The notes beneath the pieces were generated by a model. It did not search any database and was not told where the DNA came from. It saw only the letters and a program-made list of their open reading frames with translations. A stretch of DNA of 21,911 nt from CAZXEU01 sp964639665 (GTDB taxonomy: Bacteria; Bacteroidota; Rhodothermia; Rhodothermales; Bin80). The position numbers were made by a program, and so were the translations under genes. The stretch is taken from positions 1 through 21,911 of the forward strand of contig CAZXEU010000116.1 in the NCBI GenBank assembly GCA_964639665.1, given 5' to 3'. This document shows, in pieces, positions 7,062 to 16,061 of this stretch (the stretch's first letter is position 1; each line of letters begins with the position of its first letter).

Positions 7062-9635
7062 ATGAGATCTCTCGCAATACTGGCCGCTTTCTGCGTCTTC
7101 CTGTCGCTATCCCAGGTCGCGCGCGCACAAATCCAGGTTTCAGGGACCGTCGTATCCAGCGAAACGCACGACCCCCTTCCGGGCGTAACCGTCGTGATTG
7201 ACGGTACGCTTACCGGGACGATAACGAACCAGGAAGGGGCATTTGAGATTTCCGTTCGAACCGCGGACGACGTACTGGTCTTTTCGTTTGTCGGCTACCG
7301 GACGCAGCGTTACGCGGTGCGTTTGGGACAAGCTGCAATCGAGATTGAATTGGAGCCCGATGTCGTCAGGCTCGAAGAGATCAGTGTCGTTGCGGACGAG
7401 CTCCGAACGTTTGCCAGTAACGTTGTATCCGAGCCGATGCTGCGGCAGCAACCTGCAGTCGCTAGCGTGGCGGGCGTGGTGGACAACTTGCCCGGCGTGT
7501 CCGTGCAGGAAGGTGATTCCTACGGTCTGGACGACTGGTCGAGCAGCGTTGCCATGCGCGGATACCAGGTCACCATAACCGATGTCCAGATCGGAACCAC
7601 CGTTGACGGCTTGCCCAATGGGACGTCCGATTACTGGAGTGGAGCGAAGGCGGGCAGGTTCGTTGACCCGGCCAACCTGGGAGCCGTCGAAGTATCCCAG
7701 GGTACGGCCGACATTGCGTCGCTATCAGTAGAAGCCCTTGGCGGGACAATTCACTATCGTACGCGGGACCCGGCCGATGAACGCCTTTATGCTGTTTCGG
7801 CTACAGTCGGGGAGCACGATGCCAAGCGCATTGCCATGCGCATTGATACCGGCCCGATTCTGGGCGGAAAGGCGCATTCCTGGGTATTCGCGACCAGGCA
7901 GGAATCGTCAGACTGGGTACAGGGCTCCGCCCGCAATGAACGGGAGCACGTTGCCGCCAAGGTCGCGACAAGCCTCGGGTCCACGGCCCTGACAAGCTAC
8001 TTCTCGCATGACCGTATCCACGAGGATGTTTACCAGCGCCTGTACAGCGACGCGGATTTCAGGGCCAATCCGCGGTGGGACCGGCTGCTGGGTGACTGGC
8101 CAGGCGTACCGTACCTGAATCAGTTCTATCGGCCCGGCTGGCAGACGCGGCGGAGCAACACATTTGGTTACGTCAGGGCAGATAATCAGAACGAGGCCGG
8201 GATTTCAACTACGATTAGCGCTTACTTCCACTTCAACCGCGGCAGGGGAGACTGGCTTCCGCCGTACATCGTGGATGTAAGAGATGACGGCGGCGGGCCG
8301 GAGTCGGAGCTGGTAGGCGGACCTACGGTCCGGGGCGGCGAACAGCTTGGCGTGATACGATTCGTCGACCGCGCCGGCGCGGCGGTAGCTCCAGTGGAGG
8401 GATGTACGTCTTCCTACATTTTCAATTACTACGGTGCGGGGGGGCCGGAAGTTGATCCGGGATGTCATCCGGGGGCAACGGCCGTGCAGTCGTACCGCCA
8501 TAGCCACTATGGCAAGGATCGCTTCGGCCTGTCCGTCGATGAACAATGGGTTTCCAGTATAGGGGCCGCCACGAATTCGCTTCGCTCCGGTCTCTGGTAT
8601 GAGCGTTCAACGCGCCACCTGGCGCGCGACTGGCACAGGATTCTGGACCCGGCATTGAGCATGCGGTGGGACGAACGGGCCTACTGGCACCAGTACGAGT
8701 GGGGTTTTCCGCAGGCGGTGACCAGATACTATGTAGAGGACAAGCTCTTTGCGGGTCCCGTTACCGTGACTGCGGGCGTGAGGCAGTTTTTCGTCAAGGT
8801 CGAACGTGAGGACCGGTTCGGGGCTGCGCAGGATCTGGCCGTGGAATCCGATTCCGATTTTCTCCTCTCCGGAGGCGTCACGTACGAGCCGCCGGTAGAG
8901 GGCTTGCGCGTGTTTGCCGGCTATGCCCAGAATTTCAAGGCCATCGGCAGTACGCTGCTGGAGGTGCCGGGAAGAAGTCTGGATGAACTGGAGCCTGAAT
9001 CGGCCTCCAACATAGATGTCGGATTGCAGTACTCGGGTAGCCGAATGGCGTTGAGTGGAACCTGGTATACTTCCGACTTCAAGAACCGGATCTTTTACCT
9101 CGGACCGCAGACAACTGCGGGGCCTAACTACCTGATTCCAGGAGGAGGCGCCTATTTCAATGCCGGAGGAATTAGCGCCAGCGGCATTGAGCTGGCCGCG
9201 ACCCTGCAGCTGCCGCACCAGCTGTCGCTTTACAGCAGCTTTACGCTGAACAGTTCGGAGTACACGGGTACAGGCGATCCTCTGGTTGACGCGAGCCAGG
9301 GCATTGCACCCGGCAGCGACGTCACAGGTCTTCCCAACCGGCTTTGGGCCGTCGCACTTGATCGAACGGGACCGCTTAGCGCCGGTGTCTCGGCCAAGTA
9401 CACGTCAGAGCGGCGCGTAAGTCTCGCGGCCGATTGGTACGCGGACGCCTACTGGATGGTGGACGCGTACGTCATTCTCTCGGGGGAGGCCCTGGGTCAC
9501 TTGCTGCGCTCGACAGAATTCTCGCTAGTAGCCAGCAATCTTCTGAACACGACCTACCTGTCGACCATCACCGAAAACGCGGCGTGGCTCGGAGGACCGA
9601 GGACGATCTCGATGACCACGACCGTCACGTTCTAG
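7062..9635 (+). CDS. TonB-dependent outer-membrane receptor with CarboxypepD_reg-like domain
   Basis: An 857-residue outer-membrane transporter, energised through TonB, for an unknown ligand. Residues 1-22 are a signal peptide ending ARA before Q23. Residues 23 to about 110 form the CarboxypepD_reg-like beta-sandwich (VSGTVVSSETHDPLPGVTV, GAFEISV, FVGYRTQ) typical of Bacteroidota SusC/RagA-like receptors. LEEISVVA near 105-112 is a plausible TonB box. A plug domain follows (VVDNLPGVSVQEGD, VEVSQGTADIASLSVEALGG). The rest is a 22-strand-type barrel rich in alternating aromatic strands, ending TISMTTTVTF with the terminal Phe expected of a barrel protein. No SusD-like lipoprotein gene follows, so this is not a classical glycan SusCD pair. 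Its own promoter lies at 7006-7034. It converges on the beta-propeller cluster to the right. The substrate cannot be read from the sequence. Confidence 0.93.
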   Translation: MRSLAILAAFCVFLSLSQVARAQIQVSGTVVSSETHDPLPGVTVVIDGTLTGTITNQEGAFEISVRTADDVLVFSFVGYRTQRYAVRLGQAAIEIELEPDVVRLEEISVVADELRTFASNVVSEPMLRQQPAVASVAGVVDNLPGVSVQEGDSYGLDDWSSSVAMRGYQVTITDVQIGTTVDGLPNGTSDYWSGAKAGRFVDPANLGAVEVSQGTADIASLSVEALGGTIHYRTRDPADERLYAVSATVGEHDAKRIAMRIDTGPILGGKAHSWVFATRQESSDWVQGSARNEREHVAAKVATSLGSTALTSYFSHDRIHEDVYQRLYSDADFRANPRWDRLLGDWPGVPYLNQFYRPGWQTRRSNTFGYVRADNQNEAGISTTISAYFHFNRGRGDWLPPYIVDVRDDGGGPESELVGGPTVRGGEQLGVIRFVDRAGAAVAPVEGCTSSYIFNYYGAGGPEVDPGCHPGATAVQSYRHSHYGKDRFGLSVDEQWVSSIGAATNSLRSGLWYERSTRHLARDWHRILDPALSMRWDERAYWHQYEWGFPQAVTRYYVEDKLFAGPVTVTAGVRQFFVKVEREDRFGAAQDLAVESDSDFLLSGGVTYEPPVEGLRVFAGYAQNFKAIGSTLLEVPGRSLDELEPESASNIDVGLQYSGSRMALSGTWYTSDFKNRIFYLGPQTTAGPNYLIPGGGAYFNAGGISASGIELAATLQLPHQLSLYSSFTLNSSEYTGTGDPLVDASQGIAPGSDVTGLPNRLWAVALDRTGPLSAGVSAKYTSERRVSLAADWYADAYWMVDAYVILSGEALGHLLRSTEFSLVASNLLNTTYLSTITENAAWLGGPRTISMTTTVTF

Positions 9636-10211
9636 AGCGATCGGCAGCTGCCACCGACTGCAAGGGCCGCGCGCAGCGCCCCGGCTCTCTTGCTCCGTCG
9701 TGCCCGAGGCGGAGCCTCAAGCTACTGATTGCACGTGCCACCTCGGCGCATGTCAAGCTGAAGAGCCATGCATGGCAAGTAGATGACATTCCTGTCGGCC
9801 CGTGGGCAGTCGGCGCCGGTTGTGCGCGGGCTGAGCGGCTGCATTCCGGATGGTATCGGCGGCACGATCATGGTTTGCCGGGACATGCGCGGAATTCGCC
9901 GGGCCCGGAATTTGGGCAGTCGCATGTCTGCAATGCCTTGCTGATTCCGGACTGGCCACGAGGATCCGAGAGGCGGGCCTGCCAGTCCGGGCCCAGGGTC
10001 AGGATCGGGACGACGAGGCCAGGGCGCCGGCTAATGGACTCTGAGTGCGATGCCCGGTCCGGCGTGCCCGACTCGGACAAGCGCCCTAATGACTCGTTCT
10101 TGCCGGTGCCGATAATGCCTCTTCCAAGCGCAAGGCCTGGCGGACCATCCGTGCGATCCGCTGATCCGTATGCAAATGGCGGACTAGGAGCAGCCGGTCC
10201 GGCCGCGCTGT
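9636..10211. other. 576-bp region without a convincing gene between convergent genes
   Basis: A plus-strand frame stays open through this region, but it begins inside the receptor gene. Its translation is Arg/Pro/Ser-rich, has no domain-like pattern, and would end inside the opposing gene, so I regard it as non-coding. The stretch contains GGCAGCTGCC near the receptor stop and a perfect 10-bp inverted repeat at 9947-9990. No tRNA, riboswitch or CRISPR was recognised. Being between two 3' ends, it should hold terminators for both directions. Confidence 0.5.
9947..9990. terminator. Perfect 10-bp inverted repeat, possible bidirectional terminator or structured RNA
   Basis: CCGGACTGGC (9947-9956) and GCCAGTCCGG (9981-9990) are exact reverse complements separated by 24 bases. 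The stem would be GC-rich and stable on either strand. There is no T-run after either arm and the loop is large, so a standard intrinsic terminator is uncertain. Confidence 0.3.
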
Positions 10212-12032
10212 CTACGGGAAAGTCAGGTTTTCGTAGTAGACGAGCCCTCCGCCCAGTCCCCCGCTAAACAGGTCGAGATCGCCGTCGCCATCAATGTCGG
10301 CAAACTTGGGAACTGCGTAGATCGGAAGGGGAATGTCAAGAGGGCCGGTATCCTCGAAAAGCGGCAGCTGCGCGGTACCGTTGTTTCTGAACAGCTGGGC
10401 ACTTCTGCCTTCCCGTCCAACAATCAGGTCCATGTCACCGTCCATGTCCAGATCCGCGAACGTCGGGGTGCTCCTCCGGCCAACATCTATGCCTTCAAAC
10501 TTGTCGCTCACCAGCTCGAACGCAGGCTCGGCCGCATCTCCGACGTTGCGGTAAAAGTTCAGGTCCCCGGAAGATTCACCGACAAACAGGTCCATGTCGC
10601 CATCTGCGTCGATGTCCACCAGCGCCGGCGTGGAATTGCTGCCTCTGGTAAGCTTCACGTAGCCGTCCTGCACGAGCGTGAAGGCAGGACTCGCAGGGCT
10701 GCCATCGTTACGGAAGTAGGCAATACCCTTGTTCCAGGTGCCGGCCAGCATGTCCAGATCCCCATCGGCATCGAGGTCCGCGATGGCCGGAGCGTAGTGA
10801 AAGCGTCCGGTTATGTCCAGCCGGCCCCTAAGTACGAAATCGGGGTCGCCTGCGCCGCCCTGATTCTCGAAGTGGTAGATGGCCGCGGTGTCGAAGGCAT
10901 CCGCTTCGATCTTGTTTGAAAGCAACAGGTCCAGGTCGCCGTCAGCGTCCAGGTCCGCAAAGGTCGGTATGGTCTCCGCTCCAATGTCGATGGATCGCAG
11001 GAACGTTCGCGTTCGTAGCGTGAATTCCTGGCCATCTGCTTCGAGGAAATAGAGGTTTTCGGCCGAGGTGTGGTTCGGATTGAAGGCACCGCCAAGCACG
11101 CCCACAAACAAGTCCTCGTCGCCGTCGGCATCAATGTCCGTGAAAATCGGGGCGTTGTATCCGCTCGTGCTCACGGGGTTTTCCGTAGGGAATGGCAGCG
11201 GCTCTCCCCGCAGGCTAGGCTGCTCGCACGATCCCGTATTTGGAATCAGCAGCACGCCAGGCTCGAAGAAGTCTCCCCAGAAAAGGTCCAGGTCTCCGTC
11301 CTTGTCCACGTCATGAAAAGTCATCGTGTTGGCACCGTGCATCGTCCCGAATTGCGACACGATCTCAATGTCTTCAAATCGGTCGGTCACCAGCCTGAAG
11401 CGCGGTATGTCACGCTCGTCCCTGCCGATGGACTCGTAGCGCCGCACCGTACCGTCCACGCGCCCCACGAATAGATCCATCCGACCGTCGCAGTCCAGAT
11501 CCGTGAAATGCGGGATGTTCTGCCGGTCTGCAAACAGGGGCTCACCGTCCGCGTCGCGCAGCGAGTCCGCATCCGGCACGAATCGGGGCGCCGTTGGCGA
11601 GCCCTCGTTGCGAAACAGCCGGACGTAGCTGTAAGGCATTTCTCCCAGCAGGTCGAGGTCTCCGTCGTCGTCAAGGTCTACGAACCGGTACCACTCGCCT
11701 ACGTCAAGTCCGAGGTACTGGTCCGTTCGCCAGACAAACCGGGCCTCCGACGGGCTGCCCACATTCTCGAAGAACTTGATCTCTCCCGTCAATTCCTGGA
11801 CAAACAGATCGTGATCGCCATCTCCGTCAACATCCGCGAATTGGGGCCGTGGAAGATTGAGCCCGCCCATGAACGCATGCTCCAGAACGCCACCCGAGGA
11901 GTCCCGTACCACGAACGGGTATGCGCGGTGCTCGAATGGAGGGGGGAAGGTGGCGGGACCGAGGGCACCGCGCGGGCCGGCGCATCCTGCAAGGATTGCG
12001 GCAAGGGCAAAGGTAGCGGCGTACTTCAGCAT
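10212..12032 (-). CDS. Lipoprotein with ten VCBS/FG-GAP calcium-loop repeats
   Basis: 606 residues from the chosen ATG at 12032-12030. An ATG-type frame 33 codons longer exists, but it would overlap the upstream gene by 62 bp. The chosen start places MLKYAATFALAAILAGC at the N-terminus, a textbook lipoprotein signal with lipobox LAGC. The body, about residues 64-590, holds ten copies of a motif such as FADVDGDGDHDLFV, FADLDADGDLDLLL and FADIDGDGDLDLFS. The DxDxDGDxD loops are calcium-binding in FG-GAP/VCBS beta-propellers. Between them run FENVGSP-like and FRNDGSP-like strands. No catalytic domain was recognised. It is predicted to be lipid-anchored in the envelope; no clear surface-export signal follows the Cys. 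It starts 37 bp after the previous gene's stop on the same strand, probably as the last gene of the propeller operon. Confidence 0.88.
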   Translation of the reverse strand: MLKYAATFALAAILAGCAGPRGALGPATFPPPFEHRAYPFVVRDSSGGVLEHAFMGGLNLPRPQFADVDGDGDHDLFVQELTGEIKFFENVGSPSEARFVWRTDQYLGLDVGEWYRFVDLDDDGDLDLLGEMPYSYVRLFRNEGSPTAPRFVPDADSLRDADGEPLFADRQNIPHFTDLDCDGRMDLFVGRVDGTVRRYESIGRDERDIPRFRLVTDRFEDIEIVSQFGTMHGANTMTFHDVDKDGDLDLFWGDFFEPGVLLIPNTGSCEQPSLRGEPLPFPTENPVSTSGYNAPIFTDIDADGDEDLFVGVLGGAFNPNHTSAENLYFLEADGQEFTLRTRTFLRSIDIGAETIPTFADLDADGDLDLLLSNKIEADAFDTAAIYHFENQGGAGDPDFVLRGRLDITGRFHYAPAIADLDADGDLDMLAGTWNKGIAYFRNDGSPASPAFTLVQDGYVKLTRGSNSTPALVDIDADGDMDLFVGESSGDLNFYRNVGDAAEPAFELVSDKFEGIDVGRRSTPTFADLDMDGDMDLIVGREGRSAQLFRNNGTAQLPLFEDTGPLDIPLPIYAVPKFADIDGDGDLDLFSGGLGGGLVYYENLTFP

Positions 12033-12069
12033 GGGCAAACGGCACGGCAACGGCGTGCCTGGACATTCG

Positions 12070-13413
12070 CTAGTCAAGTGGTGCAGTTGCCAGGCCGGTG
12101 GCGTTGGGTCCGATTTCGAGCATCTTGACAATCTCCTTGTCCTCTACGCTGATAACCGCCACGGCACCGGGCTGGCCTTCAAATCCGTAGCGCGACACGT
12201 AGGCGCCATTTAGGTTGTTGTTCGAGATGAACACGAACTGGCCGTCGGGTGAGACGGCCGCGCCGTGTGGCTGCGCCAGGCCGCCGATGACTGCCGTTAC
12301 GTCGCGGTCAACTACGTCCACCACCGTGACCGTGCCCGCCATCTTGTTGCCGAACCAGACGTGTCGTCCCGTTGGTTCGAATACCGGATGCCAGGGCGCC
12401 GCGCCTACGGCTACGGAGTCGACCAGCGAAGGACTCGCGGGCGCCGTCGTGTCGAAAAACAGCAGTCTCCCCGTTAGCTGCCCTCCCACAACCATGGTGC
12501 TGCCATCCGGGGTGAGGGCGAACTGCACGAGCGTATGGATCGGGCCCTCGATGGGAAAGAGCTCCACGCTCTCGGACATGTCGTCAAGCGTCGCCATGCG
12601 GTTCTCCGCGAGGCTGCCCACGTAGACGTGGGCGCCGTCCGGATGAATGGCGAGTGCGTGCGGTCGCGGAAAGAAGACATCGATCTCGTCTATCTCCATC
12701 GTGGAACGCGTTATCCTGCCGATGCGCTGCGGAGGATTAACAGCCTTCATGGACCGGCCAACAAACAGGGCGTCCTCCTGCCTGTGCAGGGCCAGCATGC
12801 CCGGACGCTCGAAGTCGGTTTGGCCAATCAATTCGTTGTCCCGATTGAACTTCAGCACCACATCATCGCCGATTAGCGATACGTACCACACGGAACCGCC
12901 CGGTTCTACGGCCACATGGTGCGGCCGCGAATCGCTGGTAAAGCCCAACTCTTCCAGCTTGATGGTTCGGATTACCACCTGCGCGTCCATGTCGATCACG
13001 GATATGGCAGCGGCACCTTCGTTGCACGCGTAGAGCAGATTGACAGCGTCTGCATAGGGCACGGCGCCGTCATCATTTCGGGCGCCTCCGTCGATCCATT
13101 CGCGCACAATGGAGATTTCCCGTTCCGTCAGCTGGTCCGCGTGTTCGCGCAGCGGATGATCCTCTCCCAGATCCGTGGCAAGCCTCACCAGGAGGCTGTT
13201 CTCCGAATCGAATGGTATCAGTGCCTGACCGTAATTGGAACCCCGCATCAGCGATTGCCACGAGTCGAGGGCTAACCCCGTCTCCTGCTCAAGCAGGGGC
13301 GCGAACTTTCCCTGAAGCAAGGGGAGGATTTCATCCGAGAAAGATCCGTCCTGGCCATTGGCACCCGTGACCAGGAACACTGATGCCAGGATAGAGGCGA
13401 CGAATTGGCGCAT
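12070..13413 (-). CDS. Secreted YncE-like beta-propeller with haem-less Planctomycete-cytochrome-like N-domain
   Basis: 447 residues from ATG at 13413 (a GTG one codon upstream is an alternative). Residues 1-20 are a signal peptide ending ANG before Q21. Residues about 25-115 follow the pattern of the Planctomycete-type cytochrome c domain (PSCyt1): EILPLLQGKFAPLLEQ, GLALDSWQSLMRG, then LTEREISIVREWIDGGA (95-111). The CxxCH haem site is replaced by F37-A-P-L40-L41, so covalent haem is not expected. From about 120 to the end lie repeats of the YncE/NHL/lactonase-like propeller (NLLYACNEGAAAISVIDM, RPHHVAVEPGGSVWYVS, RPHALAIHPDGAHVYVG, QPHGAAVSPDGQFVFIS). Family members are scaffolds or ligand-binders; no enzyme activity can be assigned. 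It starts 17 bp after the upstream gene's stop and is followed by the repeat lipoprotein 37 bp on, so an operon is likely. Confidence 0.85.
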   Translation of the reverse strand: MRQFVASILASVFLVTGANGQDGSFSDEILPLLQGKFAPLLEQETGLALDSWQSLMRGSNYGQALIPFDSENSLLVRLATDLGEDHPLREHADQLTEREISIVREWIDGGARNDDGAVPYADAVNLLYACNEGAAAISVIDMDAQVVIRTIKLEELGFTSDSRPHHVAVEPGGSVWYVSLIGDDVVLKFNRDNELIGQTDFERPGMLALHRQEDALFVGRSMKAVNPPQRIGRITRSTMEIDEIDVFFPRPHALAIHPDGAHVYVGSLAENRMATLDDMSESVELFPIEGPIHTLVQFALTPDGSTMVVGGQLTGRLLFFDTTAPASPSLVDSVAVGAAPWHPVFEPTGRHVWFGNKMAGTVTVVDVVDRDVTAVIGGLAQPHGAAVSPDGQFVFISNNNLNGAYVSRYGFEGQPGAVAVISVEDKEIVKMLEIGPNATGLATAPLD

Positions 13414-13430
13414 CACAATGTCGGGTTGGA

Positions 13431-15800
13431 TCAGATATCAACGGTGCGTTTCCTGAGCACGAAGAGTCCTTCGTTCATGCTCGTGATTACGATGGACCCG
13501 CTTGGGAAATACGGATAGTTGCTCCAGGATCCGCCGAACCCCGGTTTATCGGTCCCGGCAGGTACGGAGTCAAAGAAACCTACCTCGACGGGATTGGCCA
13601 CGTCGCTGATGTCCAGAATGCGCAGTCCGCTCAGGTAGTTGGACTGGTACATCAGGTTGTCCAGGATATAGAGATTGTGGTCGCTGGCCTTGTTTTCGGA
13701 AATATGTTCCGCTATCAGTTGCGGATCATCAAGGTCCGCCACATCCCAGACTAGCGTCCGAGTCCCGTCTACCTTTCCGTCAAGCTCGTCCAGTTCGTCA
13801 TTCATGTAAAAGTGGCTTTGGTCCTCTGTCAGCCACCCCTGGTGGGAATAAACGACGTTGGGATACGAGGCCGTGGCCAGCGAAACGGGATTCTCCTTGT
13901 CGCTAACGTCGGCAATGCTCAGCGCAGTCTCGTTGGCCCCGAAGCAGATCTCCTTGCCGCGATGCTCTGCATCCGGACCTTCGTACATGACGCATTGCGC
14001 GTCGTGCGAATAGCCGGTGCCGCTTCTGCCCGTGCCGACATCCGCGAAGCACCCTGCAAAGGTCGGATTGGCTGGCTCCTGTATGTTGATCATGTGGAGG
14101 CCGCCCCCGCACGTTTCGCCGCCGCCCCTGCTTCCGACCGCATACGCATACCCCGATTCCTCATTGATCACGATGTTGTGCGAACTGAAGATCTCCCGGT
14201 AGATGGCACTTTCTTCAAACGTAACCGGCAGATCGGCCGCGTCGCGAAGCTGCGTCAGGTCAAAGACCTGCACGCCATGCGCTCCAGCGCCGTCGGCGAC
14301 GATGTAGGCATGGTCCCTGTAGACCTTGACATCACGCCAGGCATTGGGATTGGCCCCTTCCGTGAGAGGCAGGTCGCCGACATAGACCGGATTCATGGGG
14401 TCCGTAATATCTACAAAGGACGTTCCGTCCGACCTTCCCACCAGAGCATATTCGCGGCTGGATTCGGGGTCTGCCCATCCCCATATGTCGTTCAGGTGCA
14501 CCGAGCCGGAGGCGCCAAGCTCATCGAGGGGCATAAACGAAAGCAGGTCCACTTCGCTGCAGTTGAACTGGCCGGCCATGCCGGCCTCGCACTCGGCCGG
14601 ACCGCTGGCAACAAGCTCCAAGTGGGGCACCAGGCTGATGCGGCTGTCTTTGGTGATTGCTCCGGTATCCGGATCCACCATCAGCACGGAAGCGGCACCA
14701 TCGCCAAAATTCGCGCCCGGCGCGGTACTCACTACCAGGCGGTCGACTGCCGCGACAGCAAATCCGAATAGCTGATCACCATCATCTCCCCTCATGCTTC
14801 CGGTTTGCGTCCATGTACCATCGGCGCCTCTGGCAAACGCATATACGGCACCGCCAGCCTGGAAGGCAATCGGCGCGCCTACAAAAAGCCGGCCCGCCGA
14901 ACTCGCCAATCGCATGCCAAAAAAGTCCATCCCTCCTTCGGTCGATGCAGCGATCGTCTGGGAGGTCCAGTTTTCCGAATCGTCACGCTCGAAAATCACG
15001 ACGGCACCGGGCGGCGGCATGGCACCCTCTTCGAGATCCGCTCCTGGTCCGGGCCCCGGAGAACCCGCGGCCAGCGTATTGCTATCGATCAGCTCTAGGG
15101 AAACACCTATGCTGAATACCTGGGCAGCATTGTCGGACAGCATCTGCTCCAGCTCGTAGACGCCGCCGCGGCCGAAGACGTACACGACCCCGTTCTGCCC
15201 ATGCCCGGGAGAGCCGACATAGACGCGTTCCGATCCTATCGCGAGCGAAGTGCCGAAGTCTCCGGTATCCTGCTCCCCAGCCGGAGTCAGGACGGCTTCC
15301 TGCTGCCAGCCTTCCGTGCCAAGCCTGAATACAATGACGGCAGCACGCTCACTGTCTTTCGCAGTTGCAAGGAGGATGTTGTCGCCGAGCGTCACTGCTT
15401 CTCCAAGCCGAAGCCCTTCTGTCTCCGGAGAACCCACAAGCCGGGCAGTTTCCATCCATGCTCCCGATGCCGCATCGCGATCGAAGACATAGACGGCGCC
15501 CGCTCCGTCTCCGGCACCGGGTGCGCCCACTGCCATGCGGGCACCGGCTACCGAAATTGCGGACCCGAAGCCGTCGCCAGTCGCGCCGTCCGATGTCGTC
15601 AGGCTGGCATTGACGTCCCAGCCGGCCCCGCTGAGGCTGCGCTGAAATACCAGGACAGCCCCTGGCGCATCCGTATTTAGCGGTTGACCGATCAGAACCT
15701 CCCGGTCGCTGATGTCGGCGGCTACACCGAAGTTAGGCTGCTGGGAGTAGGAAGCTGCGGCCAGGGCTGTGAGCAGCAGCATGCAGATGAAACTCTTCAT
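13431..15800 (-). CDS. Secreted FG-GAP plus LVIVD 'choice-of-anchor B' family protein, copy 2
   Basis: 789 residues from ATG at 15800-15798. The frame is open 84 codons further, but only this start gives a signal peptide (MKSFICMLLLTALAAASYS before Q20), and the extension has no recognisable content. Residues about 20-385 contain seven FG-GAP-like blades (DGFGSAISVAGARMAVGAPG, DFGTSLAIGSERVYVGSPG and similar), enough for a seven-bladed propeller. A Cys-bearing linker (CEAGMAGQFNC) precedes residues about 417-789. That second half carries the choice-of-anchor B/LVIVD signature: LNDIWGWADPES, REYALVGRSDGTSFVDITDP, SHNIVINEESGYAYAVG, GKEICFGANETALSIADVSD, GLRILDISD. Conserved Cys residues (TCGGG, AGCFAD, DAQCV, EICFG) suggest disulphides. 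The C-terminus simply ends after GLFVLRKRTVDI, with no sorting domain. It is paralogous to the next gene upstream. Function is unknown. Confidence 0.88.
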   Translation of the reverse strand: MKSFICMLLLTALAAASYSQQPNFGVAADISDREVLIGQPLNTDAPGAVLVFQRSLSGAGWDVNASLTTSDGATGDGFGSAISVAGARMAVGAPGAGDGAGAVYVFDRDAASGAWMETARLVGSPETEGLRLGEAVTLGDNILLATAKDSERAAVIVFRLGTEGWQQEAVLTPAGEQDTGDFGTSLAIGSERVYVGSPGHGQNGVVYVFGRGGVYELEQMLSDNAAQVFSIGVSLELIDSNTLAAGSPGPGPGADLEEGAMPPPGAVVIFERDDSENWTSQTIAASTEGGMDFFGMRLASSAGRLFVGAPIAFQAGGAVYAFARGADGTWTQTGSMRGDDGDQLFGFAVAAVDRLVVSTAPGANFGDGAASVLMVDPDTGAITKDSRISLVPHLELVASGPAECEAGMAGQFNCSEVDLLSFMPLDELGASGSVHLNDIWGWADPESSREYALVGRSDGTSFVDITDPMNPVYVGDLPLTEGANPNAWRDVKVYRDHAYIVADGAGAHGVQVFDLTQLRDAADLPVTFEESAIYREIFSSHNIVINEESGYAYAVGSRGGGETCGGGLHMINIQEPANPTFAGCFADVGTGRSGTGYSHDAQCVMYEGPDAEHRGKEICFGANETALSIADVSDKENPVSLATASYPNVVYSHQGWLTEDQSHFYMNDELDELDGKVDGTRTLVWDVADLDDPQLIAEHISENKASDHNLYILDNLMYQSNYLSGLRILDISDVANPVEVGFFDSVPAGTDKPGFGGSWSNYPYFPSGSIVITSMNEGLFVLRKRTVDI

Positions 15801-16061
15801 GGCAGAGATATTGGAGCTAAGACACAAGCACGGCTTAACGATACACGTGCGAAAAGGATGCATGCCCGGCAGCGCAATCGCGTCTCGGCCGGCGGCCATG
15901 CAGGTCGCGGCGCTCGCATCCGTTCGGCTGCGCTTTGTCAATCGCCGTGAGCAGTTCTTGAGCCGTAGCAACATGCCCTGCCGGAGCCCTGGTGATTCGG
16001 CAATCGGCGAGCGCTGCTGCCCTCGCATGCCGGGTAACCAAGCTCCGGCCACAGGCGAGAA
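15801..16061. other. 261-bp gap between the two paralogous propeller genes
   Basis: No recognisable gene. It is much longer than the gaps inside the downstream three-gene group (17 and 37 bp), so a separate promoter for the copy-2 gene probably lies here. No strong -35/-10 pair was identified on the minus strand. The short CACGTG at 15844-15849 is not rare enough in the window to call an operator. Confidence 0.35.

Noticed and set aside
9434..10267. A 277-codon plus-strand frame across the gene-free region
   Set aside because: It starts inside the TonB receptor gene and ends inside the opposing lipoprotein gene. The product is Arg/Ser/Pro-rich with no signal peptide or motif, so I treat it as chance openness in GC-rich DNA.
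10212..12032. Regularly spaced short DNA repeats suggesting a CRISPR-like or minisatellite array
   Set aside because: They are the codons of the ten DxDxDG calcium loops in the lipoprotein; spacing follows the protein repeat and the DNA copies are diverged.
13812..14771. A 319-codon plus-strand frame opposite the propeller gene
   Set aside because: It is antisense to a clear LVIVD/FG-GAP coding sequence and has no independent domain evidence.
15844..15849. CACGTG upstream of both paralogous propeller genes (also 18508-18513) as a shared operator
   Set aside because: The hexamer also occurs inside the tRNA nucleotidyltransferase and glgB genes and in the 9.7-kb region, and the flanks and distances to the starts do not match.
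15801..16052. N-terminal extension of the copy-2 propeller protein by 84 residues
   Set aside because: The extension would place the signal peptide internally and has no recognisable content; the ATG at 15800 gives a normal secretory start.
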